A stretch of DNA of 41,896 bases. It comes from Stenotrophomonas sp. PS02298. GTDB lineage: Bacteria > Pseudomonadota > Gammaproteobacteria > Xanthomonadales > Xanthomonadaceae. The position numbers were made by a program, and so were the translations under genes. The DNA is taken from contig NZ_JASCOR010000020.1 of the NCBI RefSeq assembly GCF_029959445.1, positions 1 through 41,896 of the forward strand, read 5' to 3'. Positions 1 to 7,741 of this stretch are shown piece by piece (within the stretch, counting starts at the first letter, position 1; every line of letters starts with the position of its first letter). The notes below the pieces were generated by a model. The model searched no databases, was not told the DNA's origin, and saw nothing but the letters and a program-made list of their open reading frames with translations.

Positions 1-65
1 GGTAAGCGCAGCGCACCCGGGGTTGTTGTCGCGTTGATCGAGTTCCCGGGTGCGCTGCGCTTACC
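1..65. repeat. Inverted repeat with 21-bp arms
   Basis: Bases 1-21 and 45-65 are exact reverse complements around a 23-base loop. The arm contains the GCGCAGCGCACCCGGG motif. It resembles dispersed intergenic palindromes of gammaproteobacteria. The element may continue upstream of the window, so its true edge is unknown. It lies about 130 bases before a tRNA gene and may end an upstream transcript, but there is no T-tract. Confidence 0.75.
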
Positions 66-195
66 CGGGCTACGGCCTTGTAATCGGCATTGGTCCGCAT
101 GCAGAAGCGCCGGAGAAGGCTTTCTTGAGCCGGAAACGCGCAGTCGTGGACATTGCTTTGTCCCAGCGTGGCGCATAGACTTCAGCCTCGCCAAA

Positions 196-269
196 GCGGG
201 CGTAGCTCAATGGTAGAGCTGTAGCTTCCCAAGCTACTGACGAGGGTTCGATTCCCTTCGCCCGCTCCA
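196..269 (+). tRNA. tRNA-Gly (anticodon CCC)
   Basis: The 74-nt cloverleaf is readable. The acceptor strand GCGGGCG (196-202) pairs with CGCCCGC (259-265), followed by discriminator T266 and an encoded CCA (267-269). The anticodon stem GTAGC/GCTAC encloses the loop TTCCCAA, giving anticodon CCC, which reads GGG glycine codons. The T arm GAGGGTTCGATTCCCTTC holds the conserved TTCGA. The D arm contains the usual AGCTCAATGGTAGAGC. No other tRNA is adjacent. It is an isolated gene between the start-of-window repeat and rimK. Confidence 0.97.
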
Positions 270-416
270 TTCCTGGCGGTTTTTCGGGAATGCGTGTGGC
301 ACGGTGGCGGGTCTCGCGTAGCCTGTCGATGAAGGCCCTTCCAACGGCGCGATCAAGATCATCCGGGACCGGTTACGCCGCGATATGCTGCGCGCCTACC
401 GACCACTCCCGCCGCG

Positions 417-1292
417 ATGAAACTGGCCATTCTTTCCCGTAACACCAAGCTGTACTCGACCCGTCGTCTGGTCGAAGCTGCACGCAGCCGCGGCCATACC
501 GTGCGCATTCTCGATCCGCTGCGCTGTTATATGCGCATCACCTCCAGCGGCTTCGGCATGCACTACAAGGGCAAGGCCCTGACCGGGATAGACGCGGTGA
601 TCCCGCGCATCGGTTCCTCCATCACCCGCTACGGCACGGCGGTGCTGCGCCAGTTCGAGATGATGGGCGCGCGCACCCCCAATCCGTCCGATGCGATCCT
701 GCGCGCGCGCGACAAGCTGCGCGCGCACCAGCTGCTGGCGGCCAAGGGCATCGACATGCCGGTGACGGTGTTCGGTGACAACCCGGACGATACCGATGAC
801 CTGCTGTCGATGCTGGGGCCGCCGCCGCATGTGGTGAAGCTCAGCGAAGGCACGCAGGGCAGGGGGGTGATCCTCACCGAGAAGCTCAGTGCCTCCAAGG
901 GCACCGTCGAGGCCTTGCGAGGGCTGTACGCCAACTTCCTGGTGCAGGAATTCATCGCCGAGGCCCAGGGCGCGGACCTGCGTTGCCTGGTGGTGGGCGA
1001 CCAGGTGGTGGCGACCATGCGCCGCCAGGCACAGGAAGGGGACTTCCGCTCCAACCTTCATGCCGGCGGCGTCGCCGAGCGGGTGGTCTGCAGCAAGGCC
1101 GAGCAGCAGGTGGCGATTCGTTCGGCCAAGGCACTGGGGCTGGGCATTGCCGGCGTCGACCTGATCCGTTCCAAGCGCGGGCCCCTGGTGCTGGAGGTCA
1201 ATTCGACCCCGGGACTGGAGGGCATTGAGGGAGTCTCGGGGGACGATATCGCCGGGCGCATGATCGAGTACGTGACCAGCCTCAAGCGCTGA
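417..1292 (+). CDS. rimK: RimK-family ATP-grasp alpha-L-glutamate ligase
   Basis: A 291-residue protein with the RimK layout: an N-terminal pre-ATP-grasp domain (MKLAILSRN, residues 1-100), then an ATP-grasp fold with the [11 protein letters not shown] lysine/glycine loop, the VQEF hinge and the C-terminal [14 protein letters not shown] magnesium-binding motif. RimK of Escherichia coli adds glutamates to the C-terminus of ribosomal protein S6 in the cytosol and can also make poly-alpha-glutamate. Length is near the usual 300 residues and the gene looks intact. It starts at the ATG at 417, about 150 bases after the tRNA. It appears monocistronic, with a terminator about 110 bases downstream. 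The family is secure; the substrate in this organism is inferred. Confidence 0.93.
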   Translation: MKLAILSRNTKLYSTRRLVEAARSRGHTVRILDPLRCYMRITSSGFGMHYKGKALTGIDAVIPRIGSSITRYGTAVLRQFEMMGARTPNPSDAILRARDKLRAHQLLAAKGIDMPVTVFGDNPDDTDDLLSMLGPPPHVVKLSEGTQGRGVILTEKLSASKGTVEALRGLYANFLVQEFIAEAQGADLRCLVVGDQVVATMRRQAQEGDFRSNLHAGGVAERVVCSKAEQQVAIRSAKALGLGIAGVDLIRSKRGPLVLEVNSTPGLEGIEGVSGDDIAGRMIEYVTSLKR

Positions 1293-1404
1293 AGCCGGGA
1301 TGCGATTTCTTTGCATGGTTTTAACAAGCCTTTAATCCGGCTGGTCCTAGCCTGTTTCCACTGTACCCAGCCCTCCTCAGTGGGTCCGGTGATCGGGAAT
1401 TTTT

Positions 1405-1439
1405 AAGGCCCTGGCGGTTTCCGTCGGGGCCTTGTTTTT
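1405..1439 (+). terminator. Rho-independent terminator downstream of rimK
   Basis: AAGGCCC (1405-1411) can pair with GGGCCTT (1427-1433) around a 15-base loop, followed by GTTTTTG. This is a GC-rich stem with a U-tract, in the right place to end the rimK transcript before the small secreted gene at 1502. Confidence 0.7.
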
Positions 1440-1501
1440 GCGTGAGTATTGTTGACTTGGAGGGCTGGGGTTAGAGTGCGAAAGATCACATGGAGGCGGT
1501 A

Positions 1502-1963
1502 ATGGTGCGGAAGCTGATATTGGTTGGCCTTATCCTGGTTCCTGTTGCCGCGCTTGCAGCCAAGCCGGACCAGAGCTTGAGGCCAGACGTGCCTTTCCAG
1601 GTGCAGCAGGCCAACGTGCGCTCGGATCTCTCTGCTGGCGAGGTGTATTCAGAGATTGCCGCGGCCGACCGCGACAAGGTGCTGGCCGCACTGGACCGTG
1701 TCTCCGCCGTGGTGGGTGAGGGCACCGTCGATGCACTGCCGCCGGAACACAAGGAGTCAGCGCTCAAGGATCAGGAAATGGTCAATGCGGTTCTGGACAA
1801 GGCGCGCAGTGACAGCCGCTTGATCTGTACACGTGAGAAGCCCATGGGTTCGAACATGCCTGTACGACAGTGCCTCACGGCTGCCCAGCGCGAACGCAAT
1901 CGCCAGAACACGCTCCAGTGGCAGACGACGGGTGGTGGGCGAAACGCTACTCTGGGTAACTGA
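1502..1963 (+). CDS. Small secreted protein of unknown function
   Basis: The 153-residue product begins with a clear Sec signal peptide (MVRKLILVGLILVPVAALA, probable cleavage before AKP). The mature part is charged and has no recognised domain. It holds two cysteines, in LICTREK and RQCLTAAQ, that could form a periplasmic disulfide. An upstream in-frame ATG at 1490 exists, but GGAGG at 1492-1496 sits correctly for the ATG at 1502, so the later start is preferred. The C-terminus is rich in Q, N, R and G and looks disordered. It lies alone between a terminator and the two-component genes. A conserved periplasmic hypothetical of Xanthomonadaceae is likely; no function is offered. Confidence 0.75.
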   Translation: MVRKLILVGLILVPVAALAAKPDQSLRPDVPFQVQQANVRSDLSAGEVYSEIAAADRDKVLAALDRVSAVVGEGTVDALPPEHKESALKDQEMVNAVLDKARSDSRLICTREKPMGSNMPVRQCLTAAQRERNRQNTLQWQTTGGGRNATLGN

Positions 1964-2041
1964 CCGGTTGCTATGGGTGTATGTTCGGGCAACGGGGTCG
2001 TGGGGCGTTAACGCGACCTATGTTGTAATTCTTGGCATACA

Positions 2042-2058
2042 CAGGCATCCAATGCCTG
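2042..2058. promoter_or_regulatory. Small dyad upstream of the response regulator gene
   Basis: CAGGCAT (2042-2048) and ATGCCTG (2052-2058) are perfect inverted arms around a 3-base loop, ending 31 bases before the GTG start of the response regulator. It could be an operator, for example for autoregulation, or a 5'-UTR hairpin. Nothing else supports either reading. Confidence 0.35.
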
Positions 2059-2089
2059 CTATTCCTACAAATCGAAGGTAATCGCACAC

Positions 2090-2767
2090 GTGCGCATTCT
2101 TGTAATCGAAGACAACAGCGACATTGCCGCCAATCTTGGCGACTACCTTGAGGACCGTGGCCATACGGTCGATTTCGCCGCCGATGGCGTGACTGGCCTG
2201 CATCTGGCCGTGGTGCACGAGTTCGATGCGATCGTGCTGGATCTCAACCTGCCGGGTATGGACGGCATCGAAGTCTGCCGCAAGCTGCGCAACGATGCGC
2301 GCAAGCAGACGCCGGTACTGATGCTTACTGCGCGTGACTCGCTGGACAACAAGCTGGCCGGTTTTGATTCCGGCGCCGATGACTACCTGATCAAACCGTT
2401 CGCATTGCAGGAAGTCGAGGTGCGGCTCAACGCATTGTCGCGCCGCGGCAAGGGCGCGCATACCCGCGTGCTGGAAGTTGGGGATCTGGAATACAACCTG
2501 GATACCCTGGAAGTCCGCCGACAGGGCAAGCTACTGCAGCTCAACCCGACTGCGTTGAAGATCCTGCAGGCGCTGATGGAGGCGTCCCCTGCGGTTGTTA
2601 CCCGGCAGGAGCTGGAGACCCGCGTCTGGGGCGAAGAGCTGCCGGACTCGGATTCGTTGCGCGTGCACATCCATGGCCTGCGTGCGGTGGTCGACAAGCC
2701 GTTTGAAGTGCCGATGATCCAGACCCGTCACGGCATTGGTTATCGTATCTCCGCACCCGATGCCTGA
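2090..2767 (+). CDS. colR: OmpR-family response regulator, ColR/VgrR-like
   Basis: A 225-residue regulator. The receiver domain (1-115) has the acidic pair E7/D8, phosphoacceptor D51 (VLDLNLPGMDG) and the KPF lysine. The winged-helix DNA-binding domain (about 128-222) has the RQELETRVWGE and HIHGLRAVVDKPF...TRHGIGYRI signatures. The start is GTG at 2090, with a GAAGG about ten bases upstream. It overlaps the kinase gene by 8 bases, so the two are translated together. In Xanthomonas and Pseudomonas, ColR (VgrR) controls envelope and metal-stress genes. The ortholog call rests on sequence character, on the ExxE-bearing partner kinase and on the neighbouring pilus genes; the family assignment is certain, the symbol less so. 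Confidence 0.85.
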   Translation: MRILVIEDNSDIAANLGDYLEDRGHTVDFAADGVTGLHLAVVHEFDAIVLDLNLPGMDGIEVCRKLRNDARKQTPVLMLTARDSLDNKLAGFDSGADDYLIKPFALQEVEVRLNALSRRGKGAHTRVLEVGDLEYNLDTLEVRRQGKLLQLNPTALKILQALMEASPAVVTRQELETRVWGEELPDSDSLRVHIHGLRAVVDKPFEVPMIQTRHGIGYRISAPDA

Positions 2768-4100
2768 ATCAGCATTACCTGAGCCTGTTCGCAAGCGGGG
2801 GCGGTACCGTCGCCGCCTGCGCAGCCGCATCATCGTCTCGTTTGTGCTGTTGGGCTTTTGCCTGACGGCACTTTTTGCGTTTGCCACGAACTGGGCGCGG
2901 ATGCGCGTGGAGAACCAGCTCGTCGAAGAGGTGATGAATCGCAACATCGATGAGTATGCACGTCGTTACTACGTCGACCCGACCCGCAATCCTGATTTTC
3001 CCGTGCAGCAGATCCGCGGGTTCTTCTATCCCAAGGATAAATTCGAGCGGGTGCGCGAGGAGCGTCCGGAATGGGCGGCGCTGCCAAACGGCAACCACAA
3101 CGTAAGCGGTATTGACGAGACAGGTGTGCCGTTTGCCTACAAATTAGCGGTTCGCAAGGCGGATGATGCGTGGTTCTTCCTTGCTTACGACATGACAGAG
3201 AGCATCCGTGGCGAGCAGCAGCTCAAGCGCGCGTTGTTCTTCTCGGTAGTTGTGTTCAGTCTGCTTTCCTGGGTGTTGGGATGGTGGTCTGCTTCGCGGG
3301 TGATGCGGCCGGTGTCCGACCTGGCGGCGCGCCTGCGCGCCTATCGTGGTGGCAACACGCACCCCGAGCCGCTCGCACCACGCTTTCCCGATGATGAGGT
3401 GGGGCAGCTGGCCGAGGCGCTTGATGATTATTCTGCACGCCTGACCGAGGTGGTCCAGCGCGATCGCGAGTTCAATGCTGACGTCAGCCATGAACTGCGC
3501 ACACCGCTGGCGGTCATCCGCGGGGCTACCGAACTGCTGTTGGCGCGCCCCAATCTGGATGACAAAGTGCTGCAGCGCCTGCAGCGTATCCAGCGTGCAG
3601 AGCAGCAATGCAGCGATCTGATTGGCTCGCTGCTGCTGTTGTCGCGCAATGAACGTGCACAAGGCAGCAGCAACGTCGCCCGGGTTGCCGAGCAGTTGCT
3701 GGAGTCACACCGTGCCCAGCTTGGTGGCAAGCCGCTGGAGCTGGCGCTGGAAGGATCACGCGAGCTGGTGATCGACGCGCCGGAGTCGGCGCTGTCGGTG
3801 GCGTTGGGTAACCTGATCGGCAATGCCGTCAAGTACTCGCAGGAAGGCCGGGTGCTGGTGCGGGTGGGTAGCAATGCCGTGGAAGTGATCGACAACGGCC
3901 CGGGCTTGAGCGAGAAAGATGCTGCCAGCCTGTTCCAGCGCGGCTATCGCGGGACCCATGCAGGGCATTCGCAGGGCGGCGGTATCGGTCTTTCCATTGT
4001 CAGCCGACTTTGCGCGCTCTACGGCTGGCAGGTGGATATCCGTCCGGGCACGGAGCGCGGTGTGATTGCGACGCTGACATTCTCGCCAGAGCAAGCCTGA
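2760..4100 (+). CDS. colS: Sensor histidine kinase, ColS/VgrS-like
   Basis: A 446-residue inner-membrane kinase. TM1 is at about 24-44 and TM2 at about 160-183, enclosing a periplasmic sensor of about 115 residues. A HAMP segment follows, then the H-box NADVSHELRTPL with phosphoacceptor H244, the N-box LIGNAVKYS, DNGPGLS and GGGIGLSIVSRL. The periplasmic part contains E101-R-P-E104, an ExxE pair of the kind that binds ferric iron in VgrS/ColS, which supports the assignment. ATG 2760 overlaps the regulator stop by 8 bases. An upstream in-frame TTG at 2736 is less likely. Iron or other metal sensing is inferred from the family. Confidence 0.85.
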   Translation: MPESALPEPVRKRGRYRRRLRSRIIVSFVLLGFCLTALFAFATNWARMRVENQLVEEVMNRNIDEYARRYYVDPTRNPDFPVQQIRGFFYPKDKFERVREERPEWAALPNGNHNVSGIDETGVPFAYKLAVRKADDAWFFLAYDMTESIRGEQQLKRALFFSVVVFSLLSWVLGWWSASRVMRPVSDLAARLRAYRGGNTHPEPLAPRFPDDEVGQLAEALDDYSARLTEVVQRDREFNADVSHELRTPLAVIRGATELLLARPNLDDKVLQRLQRIQRAEQQCSDLIGSLLLLSRNERAQGSSNVARVAEQLLESHRAQLGGKPLELALEGSRELVIDAPESALSVALGNLIGNAVKYSQEGRVLVRVGSNAVEVIDNGPGLSEKDAASLFQRGYRGTHAGHSQGGGIGLSIVSRLCALYGWQVDIRPGTERGVIATLTFSPEQA

Positions 4101-4146
4101 TCAGTGGGATCGCGGAGATGTCGGCCCATCTTCAGCTAACGGGGCG

Positions 4147-4184
4147 GCGAACCGCTGGTTCGCTGCTACTCGAATGGCCTTGCG
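4147..4184 (+). repeat. Degenerate copy of a dispersed palindromic element
   Basis: This 38-base stretch has the same plan as the central part of the elements at 31730-31842 and 35991-36103: a GCGAACC-n-GGTTCGC dyad, then GCTGCT, then CCTTGCG. It has several mismatches and lacks the flanking palindromes, so it is a decayed or partial copy. It lies just after the colS stop. Confidence 0.6.
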
Positions 4185-4256
4185 GTGTTGCAATGCTGCT
4201 CACTTCAGCATTTGAGTCACCCGGAAGCCGATGTCAGGCCGCTGGTATTGGCGTTT

Positions 4257-4345
4257 TGTGGGAGCGGCGTAAGCCGCGAAGCAAACACATCATCAGACGA
4301 TGGTGTGTTGGTAACGCCAGTTTCGCGGCTTACGCCGCTCCCACA
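4257..4345. repeat. Long inverted repeat (24-bp arms), REP-like
   Basis: Bases 4257-4280 and 4322-4345 are perfect reverse complements built on GTGGGAGCGGCGTAAGCCGC. Each arm itself contains a GCGGCGTAAGCCGC dyad. Inside the loop, AACACATCATC and GATGGTGTGTT form a second, nearly perfect inverted pair, so the whole unit can fold into one long hairpin. It sits between the convergent colS and coaE genes and may serve as a bidirectional transcription end. The rest of the 360-base gap (4101-4459) shows only the decayed element at 4147 and no gene. Confidence 0.85.
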
Positions 4346-4459
4346 TGCAGACAGTGGGCCGCTGCATCGACTGCTCTGGATGCTGGCAACGTGGTGGCGC
4401 CGAAGTGAACAGCATCAGCTACGCAGAGCGGTGGCTCGCTCCTCAGTTGGTTTGAGTCA

Positions 4460-5074
4460 TCACCCTGCCGTGGCAAGCTGCCGATAGTGTGCATCCAGTG
4501 CTTCGATATGTGCCTGGAGCGCATCCGGATGTCCATCGTTGACGATCACATCATCAGCCAGGGCCAAGCGCTGCGCGCGGCTGGCCTGGGCCTGGATCAT
4601 GCGCTCGGCCAGTGCGGCATCGATGTTGTCGCGACTAAGCAGGCGCGCGTGCTGTACTTCTTCAGGTGCGTCCACTACCAGAACACGTTGCAGCCAAGGG
4701 TAGGTCGCCCGCCCGCCGGCTTCAGTGAGCAGTGGAATGGCCGCAATCGCATAGGGGCTGGCGGCTGCTTCGCAGATGCCGCGTACACGGGCGCGGATGG
4801 CGGGGTGGGTGATGGCTTCAAGCGCGCGGCGTTCGTCGGGGTTGGCGAACACGCGTTGACGTAGGTAAGCCCGGTCCAGGCTGCCATCGGCCTGCAGGAC
4901 CTCGCTACCAAACAGCTCGCCAATCGCCGCAAGACCTGGGCTGCCAACTGCAACAACCTCTCGCGCTGCGATATCCGCATCTGCCACGGTAATGCCCAGG
5001 GCCTCGAAACGCCGGCTGACTTCACTCTTGCCCGAAGCGATGCCGCCGGTCAGTCCAACGATGAAGCTGCTCAT
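4460..5074 (-). CDS. coaE: Dephospho-CoA kinase
   Basis: A 204-residue P-loop kinase that phosphorylates dephospho-CoA at the 3'-hydroxyl, the last step of coenzyme A synthesis. It carries GLTGGIASGKS (about 7-17, Walker A), the VADADIAAREVV segment that binds the acceptor, THPAIRARV, and VVDAPEEVQHARLLSRD with the lid arginines. Length matches the family. The start at 5074 has GGAG nine bases upstream. The reading frame stays open far upstream, but that extension is antisense to pilD and is not part of the gene. It follows pilD by 56 bases that contain a perfect hairpin. The pilD-coaE linkage is common in gammaproteobacteria. Confidence 0.95.
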   Translation of the reverse strand: MSSFIVGLTGGIASGKSEVSRRFEALGITVADADIAAREVVAVGSPGLAAIGELFGSEVLQADGSLDRAYLRQRVFANPDERRALEAITHPAIRARVRGICEAAASPYAIAAIPLLTEAGGRATYPWLQRVLVVDAPEEVQHARLLSRDNIDAALAERMIQAQASRAQRLALADDVIVNDGHPDALQAHIEALDAHYRQLATAG

Positions 5075-5085
5075 GCAATGACTCC

Positions 5086-5119
5086 AAAACGACAATGGCC
5101 CTTGAGGGGGCCATTGTCG
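5086..5119 (-). terminator. Perfect hairpin plus U-tract between pilD and coaE
   Basis: On the minus strand CGACAATGGCCC and GGGCCATTGTCG form a perfect 12-bp stem around a 6-base loop (arms 5108-5119 and 5090-5101), followed at once by TTTT and then the GGAG ribosome-binding site of coaE. It has the form of an intrinsic terminator. Its position before coaE suggests partial termination, which would lower coaE relative to pilD, or a processing site. Confidence 0.75.
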
Positions 5120-5130
5120 CTTGTGCCTGC

Positions 5131-5997
5131 TTATTGCTGTAGCCCAGCCAGGCGCATGTATCCGCCGATCATCTGGTCGCCCCACATGAAGACCAGCCAG
5201 CCAGCGATGGCCAGATAGGGGCCGAACGGGATAGGCGTGGCGCGGTCGCGACCGCGCGTGTACAGCCAGATCGAGCCGATGATGGCGCCGACCAGCGACG
5301 ACAGCAGGATGATCGGCAGGATGCCCTTGAGGCCACACCAGGCCCCCAGCGCTGCAAGCAACTTGAAGTCGCCATGGCCCATGCCTTCCTTGCCGGTAAT
5401 CTGCTTGTACAGCCACCAGACTGTCCACAACGACAGGTAGCCAAGCGCGGCGCCTATCAGTGCGGGCTTGGTGGGCATGTAGAGGTTGTCCATGCTGCCG
5501 ATCAGGCCCAGCCACATCAATGGAATGGTGAGCTGGTCGGGTAGCAGCTGCGTGCGCAGGTCGATGCCGGATAGCGTTACCAGGAAGCAGCTCAGAACGA
5601 TCGCGCCAAAGCCCTGCCAGCCGAAGCCGAACTGCCAGACACTGGCCAGCACCATTAACGCGGTGACCAGCTCCACGATCGGGTACTGGATGGAGATGGG
5701 TGCTTGGCAATGGCGACACTTGCCGCGTTGGATCAGCCAGCTGAACAGCGGGATGTTCTCGTACCAGCTGAGCTTGTGCTTGCAGTGCGGGCAGTGCGAA
5801 GGCTCGACCACGATGCCGGGCGGTGGCGGCTCATAGATATCGGGTTGCTCGAGGATTTCGCGCGCATCGCGCTTCCACTGCCACTCCATGCGCTTGGGCA
5901 AGCGCAGGATCACCACATTGAGGAAGCTGCCGATCAGCAGTCCCAGTCCGGCCGCGGCGGGGTAGCCGAGGCCGGGATGCTGGTCGAGAAATGCCAT
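5131..5997 (-). CDS. pilD: Prepilin leader peptidase / N-methyltransferase
   Basis: A 288-residue polytopic inner-membrane aspartyl protease. It cleaves the leader of type IV prepilins after glycine and methylates the new N-terminal phenylalanine. The cytoplasmic loop carries the zinc-type pairs C69-x-x-C72 and C94-x-x-C97. The catalytic aspartates are D146 (SGIDLRTQLLPD) and D210 (GHGDFKLLAALGAW). About eight hydrophobic segments fit the family. It is seven bases downstream of pilC on the same strand and is surely cotranscribed with it. Both pilins in this window, whose leaders end MKKQQG and MSRSVKG, are expected substrates. Confidence 0.96.
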   Translation of the reverse strand: MAFLDQHPGLGYPAAAGLGLLIGSFLNVVILRLPKRMEWQWKRDAREILEQPDIYEPPPPGIVVEPSHCPHCKHKLSWYENIPLFSWLIQRGKCRHCQAPISIQYPIVELVTALMVLASVWQFGFGWQGFGAIVLSCFLVTLSGIDLRTQLLPDQLTIPLMWLGLIGSMDNLYMPTKPALIGAALGYLSLWTVWWLYKQITGKEGMGHGDFKLLAALGAWCGLKGILPIILLSSLVGAIIGSIWLYTRGRDRATPIPFGPYLAIAGWLVFMWGDQMIGGYMRLAGLQQ

Positions 5998-6004
5998 TTG
6001 CTAA

Positions 6005-7264
6005 TTATCCAACAACAGATGCGAGCTTGAAGATTGGCAGGTACATGCCGACGACCATGCCACCAACGACCACGCCGATGAACACCATGATCAAAGGCTC
6101 CAGCAGGCTGCTCAGGGCGTCCACCGAGTTGTTGACCTCCTGCTCGAAGTACTCGGCCACCTTGAACAGCATCGTGTCCAGGGCGCCGGCTTCTTCGCCG
6201 ATGGCTGTCATCTGCACCACCATGTGCGGGAACAGGTTTACCTGCTTCATCGCCATGTTGACCGGGTAGCCGACCGATACATCGTCACGCATTCGCAGGA
6301 CGGCGATTTCATATGTTTTGTTGCCGGTGGCGCCAGCAACAATGCCCAGTGCTTCCACCAGCGGTACGCCAGCCTTGAAGGTAACGGCAGTCGTGCGGGC
6401 AAAACGGGCGATGGAGCTGTTATGCATGATCTGGCCGATCACCGGCACCTTGAGGATCAAGCGATCAAGCGTGTGCTGCATCTTGGGTGAGCGCTTGTAA
6501 AGGAAGGTCGTTCCGCCAACAACAATGATCACAAGCAGCAATAGCGCCCACCACCACTTCACCATGAAGCGGGACGCCGCGACGATCATCTGGGTGAATA
6601 CGGGGAGGTCGGTGCCGAAGCTCTTGAAGATGTCCTCGAACTGGGGGACAACCCACAACAACAGAACGGAGCTGACCAGAAGGGCTACAGCGATCACCAT
6701 GGCGGGGTAGAACAACGCCTTCTTGATCTTGCCTTTCAGCGTCTCCAGGTTCTCCTGGTAGTTGGCGATCGTCTCCAGCACGGTTTCCAGTACGCCGGCC
6801 CCTTCGCCAGCGCGCACCAGGTTGCGATACAGCTCATCAAACTGCACCGGGTGCTTGCTGATGGCTTCGTACAGGGACGAGCCGCCCTCCAGGTCAGCCC
6901 GGATCGTGCCAACCAGTTTGGCCATCCGCGGGTTTTTGTGGCCGCTGCCGATGATCTCCAATGCGCTGACAATGGGTACGCCGGACTTCATCATCGTCGC
7001 CATCTGGCGACTGAAGAACGCAATGTCCTTCGCCTTGACGGGTTTTCCGGCGGCCCCGAACAGCGGCTTGGGCTTGGGTTTGACCACGGTTGGGGTGATG
7101 CCCAGACGACGCAGCTCGGCCTTAAGCAGGTTCGCGTTCTTGGCGTCCTGTTCGCCCTTCATCTTCACGCCGCGCTTGTCTGTTCCCTCCCAGACGAACG
7201 GCAACATCTGGCTGGTGTTACGTCCAGCCGGCTCTTTATTGATCGCGTTGCGGGTAACGGCCAT
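6005..7264 (-). CDS. pilC: Type IV pilus inner-membrane platform protein PilC
   Basis: A 419-residue platform protein of the T2SSF/GspF family. It has two homologous cytoplasmic domains, each led by a FFSRQMATMMKSGVP- or FARTTAVTFKAGVPL-type motif and containing GEGAG or GEEAGALD, plus three membrane helices (VIAVALLVSSVLLLWVV, WALLLLVIIVVGG, and the C-terminal PLIMVFIGVVVGGMVVGMYLP). It couples the PilB and PilT motors to pilin. The ATG at 7264 is preceded by GGGGAG at good spacing; a longer in-frame start at 7309 has no such site. It leads the pilC-pilD-coaE minus-strand operon, divergent from pilA across 477 bases. Confidence 0.96.
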   Translation of the reverse strand: MAVTRNAINKEPAGRNTSQMLPFVWEGTDKRGVKMKGEQDAKNANLLKAELRRLGITPTVVKPKPKPLFGAAGKPVKAKDIAFFSRQMATMMKSGVPIVSALEIIGSGHKNPRMAKLVGTIRADLEGGSSLYEAISKHPVQFDELYRNLVRAGEGAGVLETVLETIANYQENLETLKGKIKKALFYPAMVIAVALLVSSVLLLWVVPQFEDIFKSFGTDLPVFTQMIVAASRFMVKWWWALLLLVIIVVGGTTFLYKRSPKMQHTLDRLILKVPVIGQIMHNSSIARFARTTAVTFKAGVPLVEALGIVAGATGNKTYEIAVLRMRDDVSVGYPVNMAMKQVNLFPHMVVQMTAIGEEAGALDTMLFKVAEYFEQEVNNSVDALSSLLEPLIMVFIGVVVGGMVVGMYLPIFKLASVVG

Positions 7265-7350
7265 TTTTTCTCCCCGTCCGGCCATCCCCAGGCCAGACAA
7301 CATCGGCATGGTAGCTCGTCAAACGGCTGTAGGCACAGTCTGGGGCAAGC

Positions 7351-7366
7351 TTTTTTTGGGGGGGGG
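7351..7366. other. T7-G9 homopolymer tract in the pilC-pilA intergenic region
   Basis: Seven T are followed directly by nine G on the plus strand, 87-102 bases upstream of the pilC start. It is the longest G run noticed in the window. Such tracts can change length by slipped-strand mispairing. It lies in the likely pilC promoter or 5'-UTR and not in a coding region. Confidence 0.8.
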
Positions 7367-7533
7367 CACATTGCAGTCCGCCGCCAAATGTTGAGCTGGC
7401 ATCGACTGGTATCCCGGAGGGCGATTGTTCCCTCCGTGGATATGAAGTGGTGCTCCTTTTCCTGGGTCTGCTGCGGCACGGCCACTTCGAGCGAAGGGCC
7501 GGGACCCGGTTTGGCAGGTAGGGTTGTGCAATT

Positions 7534-7550
7534 GCGTCACAAAGTGACGC
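7534..7550. promoter_or_regulatory. Dyad upstream of the pilA sigma-54 promoter, candidate activator site
   Basis: GCGTCAC (7534-7540) and GTGACGC (7544-7550) are perfect inverted arms around AAA. The dyad lies about 105 bases upstream of the -24 box, the usual distance for a sigma-54 activator site. PilR, encoded at 20509-21909, is the obvious candidate binder, but this is inference. Confidence 0.45.
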
Positions 7551-7654
7551 AGCGGGTCACCTTGTGGTGCCGTTCCTGAATCGCGGTCGCGGGGCTTCCT
7601 TTCTTCGGCGATGCTGCCATCATTGTCCATGGGGAGCAGGGGGCTGTTGGAAGG

Positions 7655-7671
7655 TTGGCACGCAATCTGCT
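7655..7671 (+). promoter_or_regulatory. Sigma-54 (RpoN) promoter of pilA
   Basis: TTGGCACGCAATCTGCT matches the -24/-12 consensus TTGGCACG-N4-TTGCW with one mismatch, and the GG and GC dinucleotides are correctly spaced. It ends about 70 bases before the pilA ATG. Type IV pilin genes of Pseudomonas and Xanthomonas are transcribed by RpoN with PilR, and pilR-pilS lie in this window. Confidence 0.85.
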
Positions 7672-7741
7672 TTGTAACCCCATGCGAGCAGGCATCTGTC
7701 TGCAACCATGTTCACAATCCAAACCTCTAGGGGATGTACTC

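Noticed and set aside
34-216. Short frame of 60 residues at the window start
   Set aside because: It runs through an inverted repeat and into the tRNA gene, with no ribosome-binding site.
196-269. tRNA-Gly as an integration (att) site
   Set aside because: No integrase gene and no repeated tRNA 3' end were seen in the window; the following genes are housekeeping genes.
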